Origin: JBGTSJ01 sp041940305 | Lineage (GTDB): Bacteria > Planctomycetota > Planctomycetia > Planctomycetales > Planctomycetaceae | Length of the DNA stretch: 64,000 nucleotides | Assembly: GCA_041940305.1 (NCBI GenBank) | Contig: JBGTSJ010000001.1 | Span: 310,001-374,000 of the forward strand | Reading direction: 5' to 3' | Shown: one piece after another, positions 18,020 to 28,694 of the stretch | How the letters are laid out: each line of letters opens with the position of its first letter | Position numbering within the stretch: the stretch's first letter is position 1 | Made by a program: the position numbers and the translations under genes | The notes under the pieces: model-generated | Database searches by the model: none | Seen by the model: the letters and a program-made list of their open reading frames with translations, nothing else | What the model was told of the DNA's origin: nothing

Positions 18020-18559
18020 TCAGTTCTGGTCCGCCGTCCAGCCGTCGGCCGCCGTTTCGGGCAACTGCTGCCACTCGCGCCGTACCTGAGCAAGTCCCTG
18101 CGAGCAGAGTTCAAACTCGTCGCTCAGCCGCCGCAGCACCGGCGCTTCGTCCTGGAACGGCGCGTCCACATAGGTGCTGGCGATGTAGTAAGAACGTTTT
18201 CCCTGCTCCTGGTAGTCCAGCAGGGAATCCTTGCTGCCGGCCGGCTTAAGCCGCTGCAATGCTTCCGGATACACGCCGGTCCAGAACAGGGTGAAGTCGC
18301 CGATGTGCCGGTGGACCTCGCGCTTGGGCCGGCCGGATCGCTGTTCGGCCTCGAGCAGCATTTCGGCGACTTCTTCGAGCCGCCTGCCGACGACGTCGCG
18401 TACGGGGAAGATGGCATCGATGCGCACAAAGCGGACGAGCATGTCCGAGAGGTAATCGACGAGCGGAGGGTCTGCTACGCCGAATTCGACTTCGAATGTC
18501 TGCTCGGTGAGCGCCGCAAACAGTCGCTTCAGTTGTTCGCCGCCGCTGAGAATTCGCAT
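18020..18559 (-). CDS. Conserved-looking soluble protein of unknown function
   Basis: This is a 179-residue protein with no signal peptide or membrane segment, mostly helical by composition. It begins MRILSGGEQLKRLFAALTEQ and contains YLSDMLVRFVRIDAIFPVRD, HRHIGDFTLFWTGVYPEALQ and KRSYYIASTY. I cannot assign a family or reaction. The gene is divergent from the beta-CASP hydrolase gene, 234 bp apart. Codon usage resembles neighbours, so it is probably a real gene. Confidence 0.7.
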   Translation of the reverse strand: MRILSGGEQLKRLFAALTEQTFEVEFGVADPPLVDYLSDMLVRFVRIDAIFPVRDVVGRRLEEVAEMLLEAEQRSGRPKREVHRHIGDFTLFWTGVYPEALQRLKPAGSKDSLLDYQEQGKRSYYIASTYVDAPFQDEAPVLRRLSDEFELCSQGLAQVRREWQQLPETAADGWTADQN

Positions 18560-18793
18560 CGTGCGGATCTCCCTGACAGACTGAACGTGCTTAAGACGAT
18601 GGCCGCTCCTGCCGGACCTCGATCGCGCGAGTCAACACGGACCGCGACATACCACGTTTGGGCGGATCAGGAAAGGCTGATCCGTTCCTTCAATGATTCG
18701 CCATGATTGCAGCCGGGTCAAGACGATTCGGCGGCCTCGCTGAATCGGGAGACCGGTCTCGACAACGAATCACCCATCGGCCACAGTTCCCGC

Positions 18794-20188
18794 ATGAAAC
18801 TCACTTTTCTTGGGGCGGCCGGCGAGGTGACCGGCAGCCAGCACCTGATCGAAACCCGCAAGCTGCGGGTCCTGCTCGACTGCGGACTCTTCCAGGGCCC
18901 GCGGGCCGCCTCGCGCCGCAAGAACGAGGTCTTCCGCTGCGAGCCGAAGCGGCTGGACGCTGTTATTCTCTCGCATGCTCACATCGATCACTGCGGCAAC
19001 CTGCCGCGCCTGTATGGCGAGGGCTTTCGCGAGACCGTGTTCTGCACGGACGCGACGGCGGACGTCGCCGAACTCATGCTGTTGGATGCGGCCAAGATTC
19101 AACAGGAGGACGCGCGGTACCTCAGCCGCAAGCTGCTGGCCGGGCACCCGCCGGTCGAGCCGCTGTATACGGTCGAAGATGCCGAGGCGCTGATCAAGCG
19201 GATGCATCCGCTGGCGTTCAACGAATGGCACGAGCTGTCTCCCGACTTCCGGCTGCGATTCCACCAGGCCGGCCACATTCTGGGTTCGGCCATCACGGAG
19301 ATGGAGATCCGCGACGCCGGGGAAGTGAAGCGAGTCGTATTTACAGGCGATCTCGGACGCCGCGGGATTCCGCTACTGGTTGATCCCGTGCCGGTGCAGG
19401 GCTGCGACGTGCTGATCACCGAGTCCACGTACGGCAACCGGGTGCATCCGCCGGCCGACGACATCAAGCGCGAGCTGCTGCGGATCATCCTGGAAGCCGT
19501 GCAGCGGCAGGGGCGCGTCATTATTCCGGCGTTCAGCCTGGGCCGCACGCAGCAGGTGGTGTACTACCTGAATGAACTGTTCAACGAGAAGCTGTTGCCG
19601 CGGGTGCCGATCTTCGTGGACAGCCCGCTGGCGACGCGGCTGACCCGGATTTTCCGCCGTTACAACGAGGCGATGGACGACGACGTGCGGCGGACGCTGC
19701 TGCGCGACAAAGACCCGTTCGGATTCCAGACGCTGACGTATACCGACTCGCAGAAGGAGTCGATGGCGCTGAACAAGCTGGACGGGACATTTGTCGTCAT
19801 TTCGGCCAGCGGCATGTGCGAGAGCGGGCGCATCGTGCATCATCTCAAGCATTCGGTCGCGGACGAGCGGAACGTGATCGTGCTCATCGGGTATCAGGCG
19901 CCGCACACGCTCGGCCGGCAGCTGGCCGATCGCAGGCCGTACGTGCGGATCTTCGACCGCGAGTATCCGCTGAACGCACGCGTGGAAAAGCTCGAAGGGC
20001 TGTCGGCCCATGCCGACGTCGAGGATTTCCAGTGGTGGTTCGGAAAGATGTCCGCCGACAGCCACATCGGCCAGGCGTTCCTGGTGCACGGCGAGCCGAC
20101 GTCGGCCCGGGCGCTGGCGGAGTTAATGCGCGACTACTGCGATGAGGACCCGATCATCCCGGAGCAGTTTGAGACGTTCGAAGTGTAA
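18794..20188 (+). CDS. Beta-CASP metallo-beta-lactamase-fold RNA-processing-type hydrolase
   Basis: This 464-residue protein belongs to the beta-CASP branch of the MBL fold, whose members are mostly RNA endo/exonucleases (CPSF73, RNase J relatives). Motif 2 is HAHIDHCG at about 56-63, motif 3 is HQAGHILGS near 157, and motif 4 is in FTGDLGRRG near 180. The beta-CASP part shows STYGNR, PAFSLGRTQ and SASGMCESGR, and the C-terminal motif is GLSAHAD. These residues hold two zinc ions. ATG 18794 is the natural start because the first strand (MKLTFLGAAGEVTGS) follows at once. Substrate is not known; an RNA role is an inference from the family. Confidence 0.92.
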   Translation: MKLTFLGAAGEVTGSQHLIETRKLRVLLDCGLFQGPRAASRRKNEVFRCEPKRLDAVILSHAHIDHCGNLPRLYGEGFRETVFCTDATADVAELMLLDAAKIQQEDARYLSRKLLAGHPPVEPLYTVEDAEALIKRMHPLAFNEWHELSPDFRLRFHQAGHILGSAITEMEIRDAGEVKRVVFTGDLGRRGIPLLVDPVPVQGCDVLITESTYGNRVHPPADDIKRELLRIILEAVQRQGRVIIPAFSLGRTQQVVYYLNELFNEKLLPRVPIFVDSPLATRLTRIFRRYNEAMDDDVRRTLLRDKDPFGFQTLTYTDSQKESMALNKLDGTFVVISASGMCESGRIVHHLKHSVADERNVIVLIGYQAPHTLGRQLADRRPYVRIFDREYPLNARVEKLEGLSAHADVEDFQWWFGKMSADSHIGQAFLVHGEPTSARALAELMRDYCDEDPIIPEQFETFEV

Positions 20189-20418
20189 TACGGCCGCATG
20201 GGCAGGGCCGAAGTCGAACTCTGACAAACACCAGAGAGGCGGCCCGATTCCGGGAATTTCCGTGCGGCCGCGCGCATCCTAATGGGCGTTCCAACATGAG
20301 AGGCCGGGCCTGCCAGTTGGCTCGGTGCGACGGTCCCGCATGCAGCGACTTTCGTAGTCGGCGGTCGTGCCGCGTCATGTGCCCAATCCCTATCAAGCCC
20401 GCTTCAGGGAGGTGTGCG

Positions 20419-22017
20419 ATGCGTCGTGCGCTGATCTTGCTGCTGATCGCTCAAGTCTTGGCCGGTTGCGGAAACAACACCCGCGAGGGGCCCGAATCAG
20501 CCGATGCCGTACTTTACTCGGAAGCCCCCGCGCACGATCCCGGCATGATGGCGCCCACGGCAATTCCCGCGATGGATGCGGAAGCCGCCGAGCCCGAATT
20601 CAACACGGAGACCTACGACGCGATTGTCGAGAACGCGTTCCTGCTCGCTCAGAACAATCCGCTCTCCACGTTTTCCATCGACGTGGACACAGCGTCGTAC
20701 GCCAATGTGCGGCGGTTCCTCACGCACGGCCAGATGCCGCCGCCGGGCGCGGTCCGCATCGAAGAACTGGTCAACTACTTCAACTACGACTATCCCAACC
20801 CGGAGGGAGACGTGCCCTTCGCCGTCAACGCGGAGATTGCCGCGTGCCCGTGGGCGCCGGATCACCGGCTGATCCGGTTCGGACTGAAGGGCCGCGTCAT
20901 CGAGCATGACTCCCGGCCGGTGAGCAACCTGGTCTTTCTGCTCGACGTCTCCGGCTCAATGGCGGATGAGAATAAGCTGCCGCTCGTGAAAAACGCGATG
21001 CGGCTGCTGGTGGAGCAGTTGGGTGAGAACGACCGCGTCGCCATCGTGGTTTACGCTGGCAGCAGCGGGCTGGTGCTCCCGGCCACCACGGCCGATCAGA
21101 AGCAGACGATTCTCTCCGCGTTCGATCGTCTCAATGCGGGCGGTTCAACAAACGGCGGCGAGGGGATCGAGCTGGCTTATCGCGTGGCCGTCGAGAATTA
21201 CATCAATGGCGGAGTGAACCGCGTGATCCTCTGCACCGACGGCGACTTCAATATCGGCACGACGGATCGCAGCAGCCTCGCGAAGCTGATCGAGGAAAAG
21301 GCGGCGAGCGGCGTGACACTCAGCGTCCTCGGCTTCGGCATGGGGAACTACAAGGACGCCACCGTCGAACAACTGGCCGACAAGGGCAACGGCAACTACG
21401 CCTACATCGACACGATTAACGAAGCCCGCAAGGTGCTGGTCGAGCAGATGACCGGCACGCTGATCACCATTGCCAAGGACGTGAAGATCCAGGTCGATTT
21501 CAATCCGGCCCGTGTCGCGGCGTACCGGCTGATCGGTTACGAGAACCGGATGCTCAAGGCGGAAGACTTTGCGGACGACTCCAAGGACGCCGGGGAAATC
21601 GGCGCCGGGCATACGGTCACGACCCTGTACGAGATCATCCCGGCCGGCGTGGATGTGCCCGATTCACTGACGGCTCCGCAGTCGAAGTATCAGCAGCCGT
21701 CGGAGCTTTCGGAATCGGCCATGACGGACGAACTGCTCACGCTGCATCTCCGCTATAAGGAGCCCGACGGCGTCACCAGTTCGGAACTGGAGTTCCCAAT
21801 TCGGGACTCGGGCGCTGCATTCGGTCAGGCGACGGACGACTTCCAGTTCGCCGCCGCGGTGGCCGCGTTCGGCATGCTGCTCCGCGACTCGGAGTACAAG
21901 GGAGACGCGACCTATGCCGCCGTCGCCGAATGGGCACAGCCCGCCCTGGGCGCCGACGCGTACGGCTACCGCAACGAATTCCTGCAGCTGGTCTCGCTGG
22001 CCTCAAGCATGCCCTAG
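20419..22017 (+). CDS. von Willebrand factor A lipoprotein (YfbK-like)
   Basis: This 532-residue exported lipoprotein has the lipobox LAGC at about 12-15, an N-terminal vWF-type domain (FSIDVDTASYANVRRFL), a vWA domain with the MIDAS motif DVSGSMAD from Asp176 and the later TDGDFNIG, and a C-terminal DUF3520-like region. vWA domains bind divalent metal and mediate protein interactions. A textbook GGGAGGTG ribosome site lies at 20407-20413. Proteins of this type are common in Bacteroidetes and planctomycetes; the partner is not known. It is monocistronic by spacing. Confidence 0.9.
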   Translation: MRRALILLLIAQVLAGCGNNTREGPESADAVLYSEAPAHDPGMMAPTAIPAMDAEAAEPEFNTETYDAIVENAFLLAQNNPLSTFSIDVDTASYANVRRFLTHGQMPPPGAVRIEELVNYFNYDYPNPEGDVPFAVNAEIAACPWAPDHRLIRFGLKGRVIEHDSRPVSNLVFLLDVSGSMADENKLPLVKNAMRLLVEQLGENDRVAIVVYAGSSGLVLPATTADQKQTILSAFDRLNAGGSTNGGEGIELAYRVAVENYINGGVNRVILCTDGDFNIGTTDRSSLAKLIEEKAASGVTLSVLGFGMGNYKDATVEQLADKGNGNYAYIDTINEARKVLVEQMTGTLITIAKDVKIQVDFNPARVAAYRLIGYENRMLKAEDFADDSKDAGEIGAGHTVTTLYEIIPAGVDVPDSLTAPQSKYQQPSELSESAMTDELLTLHLRYKEPDGVTSSELEFPIRDSGAAFGQATDDFQFAAAVAAFGMLLRDSEYKGDATYAAVAEWAQPALGADAYGYRNEFLQLVSLASSMP

Positions 22018-22121
22018 AGCCGCAATATGCACTGCACTTGCAGTCGGTTGTCGGAATGCCGAATAATCGAGCGGACGTCGATTGGGCGTCCGCTAGACTT
22101 TCACGTGCACCGCGGCCCTGC

Positions 22122-22880
22122 ATGCGCATCCAGTTTCTTGGCACCGGCGGGTATCATCCCAACGACAGGCGGCATACCGCCTGCCTTATGCTGCCCGAAC
22201 TGGGAGTGCTGTTCGACGCCGGCACCAGCTTCTACCGGGTGGAGCCACGGCTGCAAACACAGGACGTTCAGGTCTTTGTCTCGCACGCCCACCTGGACCA
22301 CATCATCGGGCTGACGTACTTTCTCGTGCCGCTGCTGCGCGGCAACGTCAAACGGGCGCGCGTGTACGCCAACGAGCCGACGATTGCCGCGATCCTCGGA
22401 CAACTGTTCAACGAGCGGCTGTTCCCCGTGCTCCCGGACTACGAGTACACCCAGGTGGAGCAGGCGCCGCGGATTGAGGTGCCGGGAGGCGTCGTCACGC
22501 ACCATCCGCTGGTGAGCCATCCGGGGGGATCGACGGCCTACCGGCTCGACCTGACGCCCACGGACGCGCAGCCCGCCCGCTCCCTCGCCTACGTCACGGA
22601 TACGACGGTCGACGGGACCTACACCGACTTCATCCGCGGCGTGGACCTGCTGATTCACGAGTGCAACTTCAACGACGGGATGTCAGAGTGGTGCGAGCGG
22701 ACAGGTCATTCTCACACCAGCCAGGTGGCGCGGCTGGCGCGGGACGCCGACGTGGGACGACTGGTGCTGATCCACGTCGATCCGATCCTGAATGGCGACG
22801 ATCCCCTCGACATCGCCGCAGCGCGGGCCATCTTTCCGCACACGGACCTGGCTGAGGACCTGATGGAGTGCGAGATCTGA
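22122..22880 (+). CDS. Metallo-beta-lactamase-fold hydrolase, RNase Z-like
   Basis: This 252-residue compact MBL protein begins MRIQFLGTGGYHPNDRRHTA and has the zinc motif SHAHLDHIIG near residue 48, then VSHPGGSTAYRLD, the aspartate in VTDTTVD, and HSHTSQVARLARDADVGRLV with a final HVDP. The order matches RNase Z/phosphodiesterase-type members (ElaC/YhfI). Whether it processes tRNA is unsure, because the long flexible arm of RNase Z is not evident. ATG 22122 precedes the first strand; there is no strong ribosome site. Confidence 0.82.
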   Translation: MRIQFLGTGGYHPNDRRHTACLMLPELGVLFDAGTSFYRVEPRLQTQDVQVFVSHAHLDHIIGLTYFLVPLLRGNVKRARVYANEPTIAAILGQLFNERLFPVLPDYEYTQVEQAPRIEVPGGVVTHHPLVSHPGGSTAYRLDLTPTDAQPARSLAYVTDTTVDGTYTDFIRGVDLLIHECNFNDGMSEWCERTGHSHTSQVARLARDADVGRLVLIHVDPILNGDDPLDIAAARAIFPHTDLAEDLMECEI

Positions 22881-23122
22881 TCGGGCGGGGCCCGGATTCC
22901 GCCCGGCCGGAAGCGGCGGGAACTCCGACTGGCCGCAATGTGGCCAAGCCTCTAGAATTCACCTCGATCGGGGCGTCTCCGCGCGCTGACGGGCGACGCG
23001 AGCCGTTGCCGCCGGTCGTGGCCGTTGAGCGAATGAGGTCGCCGTACCGCTGCTCATCGCGGTCGTTATCCCAGGAGCAGCATGCGCAGTGGTGCGCATC
23101 GGGCAGCAAGGCACGTTGATTC

Positions 23123-24007
23123 ATGGCCGATCCCCGCATCAACCTCAAGACCCCCTGGCTGGCGGCCGTGCTGACGTTTCTCGTGCCCGGCGCTGGTCAG
23201 CTCTACCAGGGGCGGGTCTTCAAGGCCGCGATTTACTTCTTTGGGATTCTGGGGTTGTACTTCGCGGGAATGCGGATGGCCGAGTGGCGGGCCGTCTATA
23301 TCCACCGCCCCCCCGCCCACGAGAGGATCCGCGGCAAGCACCATACGCTGCAGTTTCTGGCCCAGGCCGGCGTCGGTCTGCCCGCAGTCTGCGCGGTTAT
23401 TCAGAACAAGCGTTACTACAGTTCCGAGAACGAGTCGTCCCGCACGCTGGATGAGCCGCTTTCGGCTCCCTTTGAAGGAGATCTGCGGCTGGAAACAGAG
23501 GACATCGAGGGACCTGTTGCCGGCAGGATCGAACTGCAGCCCGCGATGGGACAGTTCGGACGAACGGTGCAGGGCACGTTCGTGGGGACGTTCGAAGACG
23601 GCAGTCCGGTCGAACTGCAGCTTGGCGAGCATGTGAGCCTCGAAGAACCGATTAAAGCGGACCCGCGGCGCGAGCTGGTGGCGTCCGTCGTCGAAGAGGA
23701 CGGCCGTGGCCAGCGCATCATCGGAACGCTTGATGGCTCGATCTCGCGTCCCCTTCACAACTGGTTCGTGGTCCCGGTGGACACGCTGCAGGAGCGGGCC
23801 CTGCATCGCGACCTGGGGAAGTTTCACGAACTCGCGATGGTCTTCACCTGGGTCGCCGGCCTGCTGAATATTCTCGCCATCTGGGACGCGCTGGAAGGAC
23901 CCGCTTATGGTTACGGCGACGAGGAAGCGGAGGCGCCGTCCGAGGGAGATCGGCAGAAGCCGGTCGTCGCCGAACCGTCCCGCAAGAAGACCGCCGCCAC
24001 GGCCTGA
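23123..24007 (+). CDS. Membrane protein of unknown function (resembles DUF6677)
   Basis: This 294-residue protein starts with a TM2-like hydrophobic block (LVPGAGQLYQGRVFKAAIYF, residues 20-39) and a second transmembrane segment, has a long soluble middle domain at about 95-225, and returns to the membrane near residue 240 (VFTWVAGLLNILAIWDAL). The tail is acidic then basic. The pattern fits the planctomycete DUF6677 family as I recall it; function is not known. It is followed 24 bp later by a 64-residue membrane protein, probably in the same transcript. Confidence 0.72.
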   Translation: MADPRINLKTPWLAAVLTFLVPGAGQLYQGRVFKAAIYFFGILGLYFAGMRMAEWRAVYIHRPPAHERIRGKHHTLQFLAQAGVGLPAVCAVIQNKRYYSSENESSRTLDEPLSAPFEGDLRLETEDIEGPVAGRIELQPAMGQFGRTVQGTFVGTFEDGSPVELQLGEHVSLEEPIKADPRRELVASVVEEDGRGQRIIGTLDGSISRPLHNWFVVPVDTLQERALHRDLGKFHELAMVFTWVAGLLNILAIWDALEGPAYGYGDEEAEAPSEGDRQKPVVAEPSRKKTAATA

Positions 24008-24031
24008 GCCGCGATTGACAGGATTCCTCCC

Positions 24032-24226
24032 ATGCTGACTCTGGCCCAGATCGGACTCACCTGGTACCTGCTGCCGCTGGCGGCGGTAATCAGCCTCGTG
24101 TACAGCGCGACGCGTTACGAGTCGCCGGCCCGCATTCTGAATCGCGGCGGCAAGCTGTTCCTGCAGGTGCTGTTCTTCATGTCGATTATTCTGGGCGTGC
24201 TGATTGCGCTGTCGTTCAACCTGTAA
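24032..24226 (+). CDS. Small two-helix membrane protein
   Basis: The 64-residue product has two hydrophobic helices (TWYLLPLAAVISLVYSATRY and LFLQVLFFMSIILGVLIAL) joined by a short loop, RYESPARILNRGGK. I do not recognise a named family, but regular topology and close spacing to the upstream membrane protein suggest a real gene, perhaps a subunit of the same complex. Confidence 0.72.
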   Translation: MLTLAQIGLTWYLLPLAAVISLVYSATRYESPARILNRGGKLFLQVLFFMSIILGVLIALSFNL

Positions 24227-24428
24227 CGGCACTCGTTGACGAAGCCGCGACTGTGAGCCGTCGGCGTTGTGATGTCACGGCAATCGCGAATGGAGGGCAC
24301 GTCCGTGCGCCCGGCCCGCAGGGCCGGGGCTAATCGGAGTCTGGACGCTTGCCACCGTTCGGCGCGGTGCCGCATGATGGGGCTTCGCAGGTTCCTGCCG
24401 CTCGATGAGCCCTTCAGAGTCGCTTTCC

Positions 24429-26912
24429 ATGACGGACTACGAGAAGCTTGGTGCGTTCTATCTGGGCCGCCGGTTCGATGTTCCCGCGGGGATGCTCGCC
24501 GAGGACCTGGTGCTGTACGACTCCAAGGATCTCACGACGCACGCGGTCATCGTCGGCATGACGGGAAGCGGCAAGACCGGGCTGGGTGTGACGCTGCTGG
24601 AGGAGGCGGCGATCGACGGAATCCCCGCGCTGATCATCGATCCCAAGGGGGACATGGGAAATCTGGCTCTGCAGTTTCCCGATCTCGCCGCGGGCGACTT
24701 CGCTCGCTGGATTGAACCGGACGCCCCGGCTCGCAAGGGGATGACGCCGGAAGCCTATGCCGACGACGTGGCTGCGAGCTGGCGGAACGGCCTCGCCCAG
24801 TGGGGGCAGCCTCCCGAACGCGTGCAGCGACTCTGCGATGCGGCGGACGTCACTATCTACACGCCCGGCAGCAATGCGGGGGTTCCGCTCAGCGTGCTGA
24901 AGTCGCTGGATGCTCCGCCGCAGGCCTTGCGCGAGAATCTCGACGCCTTCCGCGAGCGGATTACGTCCTGCGTCTCCGGACTGCTGGCGCTGCTGGGACG
25001 GGAGGCGGACCCGCTCCGCAGCCGCGAGCATGTGTTCCTGTCCAACCTGCTGGAACGGGCGTGGACGGAAGGGACGCACCTCGACATGCCGGGACTGATT
25101 CGGGCGATCCAGTCTCCGCCATTCACTCAGGTCGGCATCATGGACCTGGAGTCGGTGTTTCCGGCGGCGGACCGGATGCAGCTGGCAATGACGCTCAACA
25201 ATCTGCTGGCGTCCCCCGGTTTCGCGGCGTGGACTCAAGGTGAGCCGCTCGACGTTCAGCGGCTGCTGTGGACGAAGGAAGGGAAGCCGCGGATGTCAGT
25301 GCTGTCGATCGCCCACCTCGGGGATCGCGAGCGGATGTTCTTCGTCACGATCCTGCTCAACGAGGTGATCGCCTGGATGCGGTCGCAGTCCGGCACGTCG
25401 AGTCTGCGCGCGCTGCTGTACATGGACGAAGTCTTCGGGTATCTGCCGCCGACCGCGATGCCCCCCTCCAAGACGCCGATGCTGACGCTGCTCAAGCAGG
25501 CCCGCGCGTACGGACTCGGTCTCGTCCTCGCCACACAGAACCCGGTGGACCTCGACTACAAGGCCCTGTCGAATGCGGGCACGTGGTTCCTGGGTCGGCT
25601 GCAGACGGAGCGCGACAAGGAGCGGGTGCTCGACGGGCTGGAAGGGGCTTCGTCCGCGTCGGGAGCGGCGTTCAACCGGCAGTCGCTGCAGCAGGTGCTC
25701 TCCGGACTGGGGAGTCGCGTGTTCCTGATGAACAACGTGCACGAGGACCAGCCGGAGACGTTCCAGACCCGATGGGCGCTCTCCTATCTTCGCGGCCCGC
25801 TCACGACGGCACAGATCGGGACACTGATGGCCGAACGGAAGGAGGCGCCGGCTGAAACCGAGCCCCAATCACCCGACTCCGCGACCCAGAAACCCGGTTA
25901 CTTGGAGAAACCGGGGTTCTCCGCGCCGGCGCAGGCTGCGTCACAGGGGCCGCCGGTGCTGTCTCCCGACATCACGCAGAAGTTCGCGGCCGTCTCGCGC
26001 GCGACGCCGCGGGATGCCGTCGTGACCTACCATCCGGCGCTGTTAGGGACCGCCCGCGTGCACTTTGTTGACGCCCAGTCCCGGTCCGGCGTCGATGTGT
26101 GGCGGGACGTGGCGTGCCTGGTCGATCCCGATCATCTCGCTGCGGCGCAACCGTGGGAGTCGGCGACCCCGGTTGACGTCGAGACTCTGGGTCTTTCGGA
26201 GACTCCCGATTCGCTGGCACGATTCGCGGAGCTGCCGTCGGACGCGGCGCAGACGAAGTCCTACACGCGCTGGAAGTCCGATCTCAAAGACCATCTCTAT
26301 CGGAGCGAGCGGCTCGTTCTCAGCCATTGCCCGGTGTTAAAGACCTATTCGCAGCCCGATGAAGCGGAAGGGGACTTTCGCGCGCGACTCCAATTGCTCC
26401 TCCGCGAGCAGCGCGACACCGAAATCGAAAAGCTGCGCAAGCAGTATGCATCGAAGTTCGACCGCCTGCAGAACGCCATCCGCCGGCATGAGCAGCGCGT
26501 CGAGACTGAGAAGTCACAGGCCAGTTCGGCGACCATGTCGACGGTCGTCTCGTTCGGGACGACGTTGCTGAACGCGCTGTTCGGCCGCAAGCTCGCCAGT
26601 TCCGGCAACATTTCGAGAGCGGCGACCAGTATGCGTTCGGCATCCCGTGCGGCCGACCAGCGGGGCGACGTGAAGCGTGCCGAACAGAACCTGGAGGCCG
26701 CAAAAAATGAACTGATTGCACTGGAAGTCGAGCTTCAAACCGAAGTCGATCTGGTGCACGCCGACCTCTCACCAGAATTACTCGTCCTTGAACACTATGA
26801 AGTCGCCCCTCGAAAGTCCGACTTGAACGTGAGTCTGACAATGCTTGTCTGGCTTCCGTTTACAGACGGCACTGCTCATCGTGCATTTGAAGTCGACGTA
26901 CCCCGTCAATGA
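24429..26912 (+). CDS. HerA/FtsK-type P-loop ATPase with C-terminal coiled coil
   Basis: This 827-residue protein begins DYEKLGAFYLGR and has a Walker A, GMTGSGKTGL, at about 44-53, IDPKGDMGNLALQF near 73, and a Walker B-like LLYMDEVFGYLPP near 330, followed by LATQNPVDLDYKALSNAGTW, the hallmark of DUF87/HerA-type pumps. After about residue 475 come a linker, an unknown domain, a long charged coiled coil (about 650-780) with a short hydrophobic stretch, and a conserved end. It may act on nucleic acid or be a membrane-associated ATPase. The linker holds an in-frame insert PGYLEKPGF encoded by palindromic repeat R3a. Confidence 0.8.
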   Translation: MTDYEKLGAFYLGRRFDVPAGMLAEDLVLYDSKDLTTHAVIVGMTGSGKTGLGVTLLEEAAIDGIPALIIDPKGDMGNLALQFPDLAAGDFARWIEPDAPARKGMTPEAYADDVAASWRNGLAQWGQPPERVQRLCDAADVTIYTPGSNAGVPLSVLKSLDAPPQALRENLDAFRERITSCVSGLLALLGREADPLRSREHVFLSNLLERAWTEGTHLDMPGLIRAIQSPPFTQVGIMDLESVFPAADRMQLAMTLNNLLASPGFAAWTQGEPLDVQRLLWTKEGKPRMSVLSIAHLGDRERMFFVTILLNEVIAWMRSQSGTSSLRALLYMDEVFGYLPPTAMPPSKTPMLTLLKQARAYGLGLVLATQNPVDLDYKALSNAGTWFLGRLQTERDKERVLDGLEGASSASGAAFNRQSLQQVLSGLGSRVFLMNNVHEDQPETFQTRWALSYLRGPLTTAQIGTLMAERKEAPAETEPQSPDSATQKPGYLEKPGFSAPAQAASQGPPVLSPDITQKFAAVSRATPRDAVVTYHPALLGTARVHFVDAQSRSGVDVWRDVACLVDPDHLAAAQPWESATPVDVETLGLSETPDSLARFAELPSDAAQTKSYTRWKSDLKDHLYRSERLVLSHCPVLKTYSQPDEAEGDFRARLQLLLREQRDTEIEKLRKQYASKFDRLQNAIRRHEQRVETEKSQASSATMSTVVSFGTTLLNALFGRKLASSGNISRAATSMRSASRAADQRGDVKRAEQNLEAAKNELIALEVELQTEVDLVHADLSPELLVLEHYEVAPRKSDLNVSLTMLVWLPFTDGTAHRAFEVDVPRQ
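25888..25920. repeat. Palindromic repeat R3, copy a, inside the ATPase gene
   Basis: A 33-bp near-palindrome, arms AGAAACCCGG and CCGGGGTTCT, lies in frame in the ATPase linker and is read as QKPGYLEKPGFS. A second copy of the same length and symmetry lies at 42186-42218, outside any gene. Confidence 0.75.
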
Positions 26913-27101
26913 GGCATCCCAAAGTCCGGATTGCATGCAATGGGTTCCCCCTAGCAATCGGGGAATGCCGGAGCGAAGTCGCTTGCATTTTCGGCAGGGA
27001 GTGGCACAATTCATCCCTCTCTTTCCCGCGGGGGTTTCCTCCCGTTCTCTGAGGTTCGTCGTCCTCCTTTTCGCCGCTCCACACATCTGCGGAGAGCATC
27101 T

Positions 27102-28091
<990 letters not shown>

Positions 28092-28101
28092 CTTGGCCTG
28101 T

Positions 28102-28140
28102 TCGCCTCCCACTCATGTTCGTTCCGGCAGTGGGAGGCGA
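28102..28140 (+). terminator. 12-bp hairpin between the DUF1559 and lipoprotein genes
   Basis: Perfect arms TCGCCTCCCACT (28102-28113) and AGTGGGAGGCGA (28129-28140) surround a 15-nt loop, starting 10 bp after the DUF1559 stop. There is no U-tract, so it may be a partial terminator or an mRNA 3'-end stabiliser that lets the pilin-like gene be expressed more than the downstream gene. Confidence 0.65.
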
Positions 28141-28228
28141 TCGATGCTGCAACGGGGTTGCCTCACCGGTTTGCCCCTGCGCAGCAGGCGAACGTCGACC
28201 GCCGCACCTTCACGCAGTGCAAAGACCA

Positions 28229-28660
28229 ATGATGCGCCTGACGCAGACCGCTCTGTTAGTCGCCTTTCTCCTGATCACTGGCTGCGGATCGTCCGCCAGC
28301 GAATACCAGGGGCCGACCCGGTTTCCGGTGACCGGCAAAGTCACGCTGGATGGACAGGCCGTCGACGGCGGCGTCATCGCGTTTGTCCCGCTGGCGGAAG
28401 GGCAGAAGCCGGCTGGGGGCGTGATTACTGCGGGCAACTATGCCGTGCCCGAGCCGCAGGGAGCCCATGCTGGTCAGTATCGGGTCGAGATCCGCTGGTC
28501 GAAACCGACTGGCAAGAAGATCATGGACACCCAAGACACCGGCGCCGAAATCGACGAAGTCGCCGAGGCCGTTCCGGAACGCTACAACATCAATTCGGAA
28601 CTGACGGCCGACGTTTCTGAAACTCAGACGAACTTTGATTTTGAGCTTCGGTCCGAGTGA
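28229..28660 (+). CDS. Small lipoprotein, transthyretin-like fold
   Basis: This 143-residue lipoprotein has a signal peptide ending LLITGCGSS (lipobox ITGC). It is followed by a compact beta domain with FPVTGKVTLDGQAVDGGVIAF, the pattern of the carboxypeptidase-regulatory/transthyretin-like lipoproteins that accompany DUF1559 proteins in planctomycetes. It is probably exported and lipid-anchored; no enzyme motif is present. Start ATG 28229 was chosen at the signal peptide. It shares direction with the DUF1559 gene and ends 34 bp from the convergent regulator gene. Confidence 0.85.
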   Translation: MMRLTQTALLVAFLLITGCGSSASEYQGPTRFPVTGKVTLDGQAVDGGVIAFVPLAEGQKPAGGVITAGNYAVPEPQGAHAGQYRVEIRWSKPTGKKIMDTQDTGAEIDEVAEAVPERYNINSELTADVSETQTNFDFELRSE

Positions 28661-28694
28661 TGTTCGCGATGAAGCCAGGAGTGCTCCCGCCAGC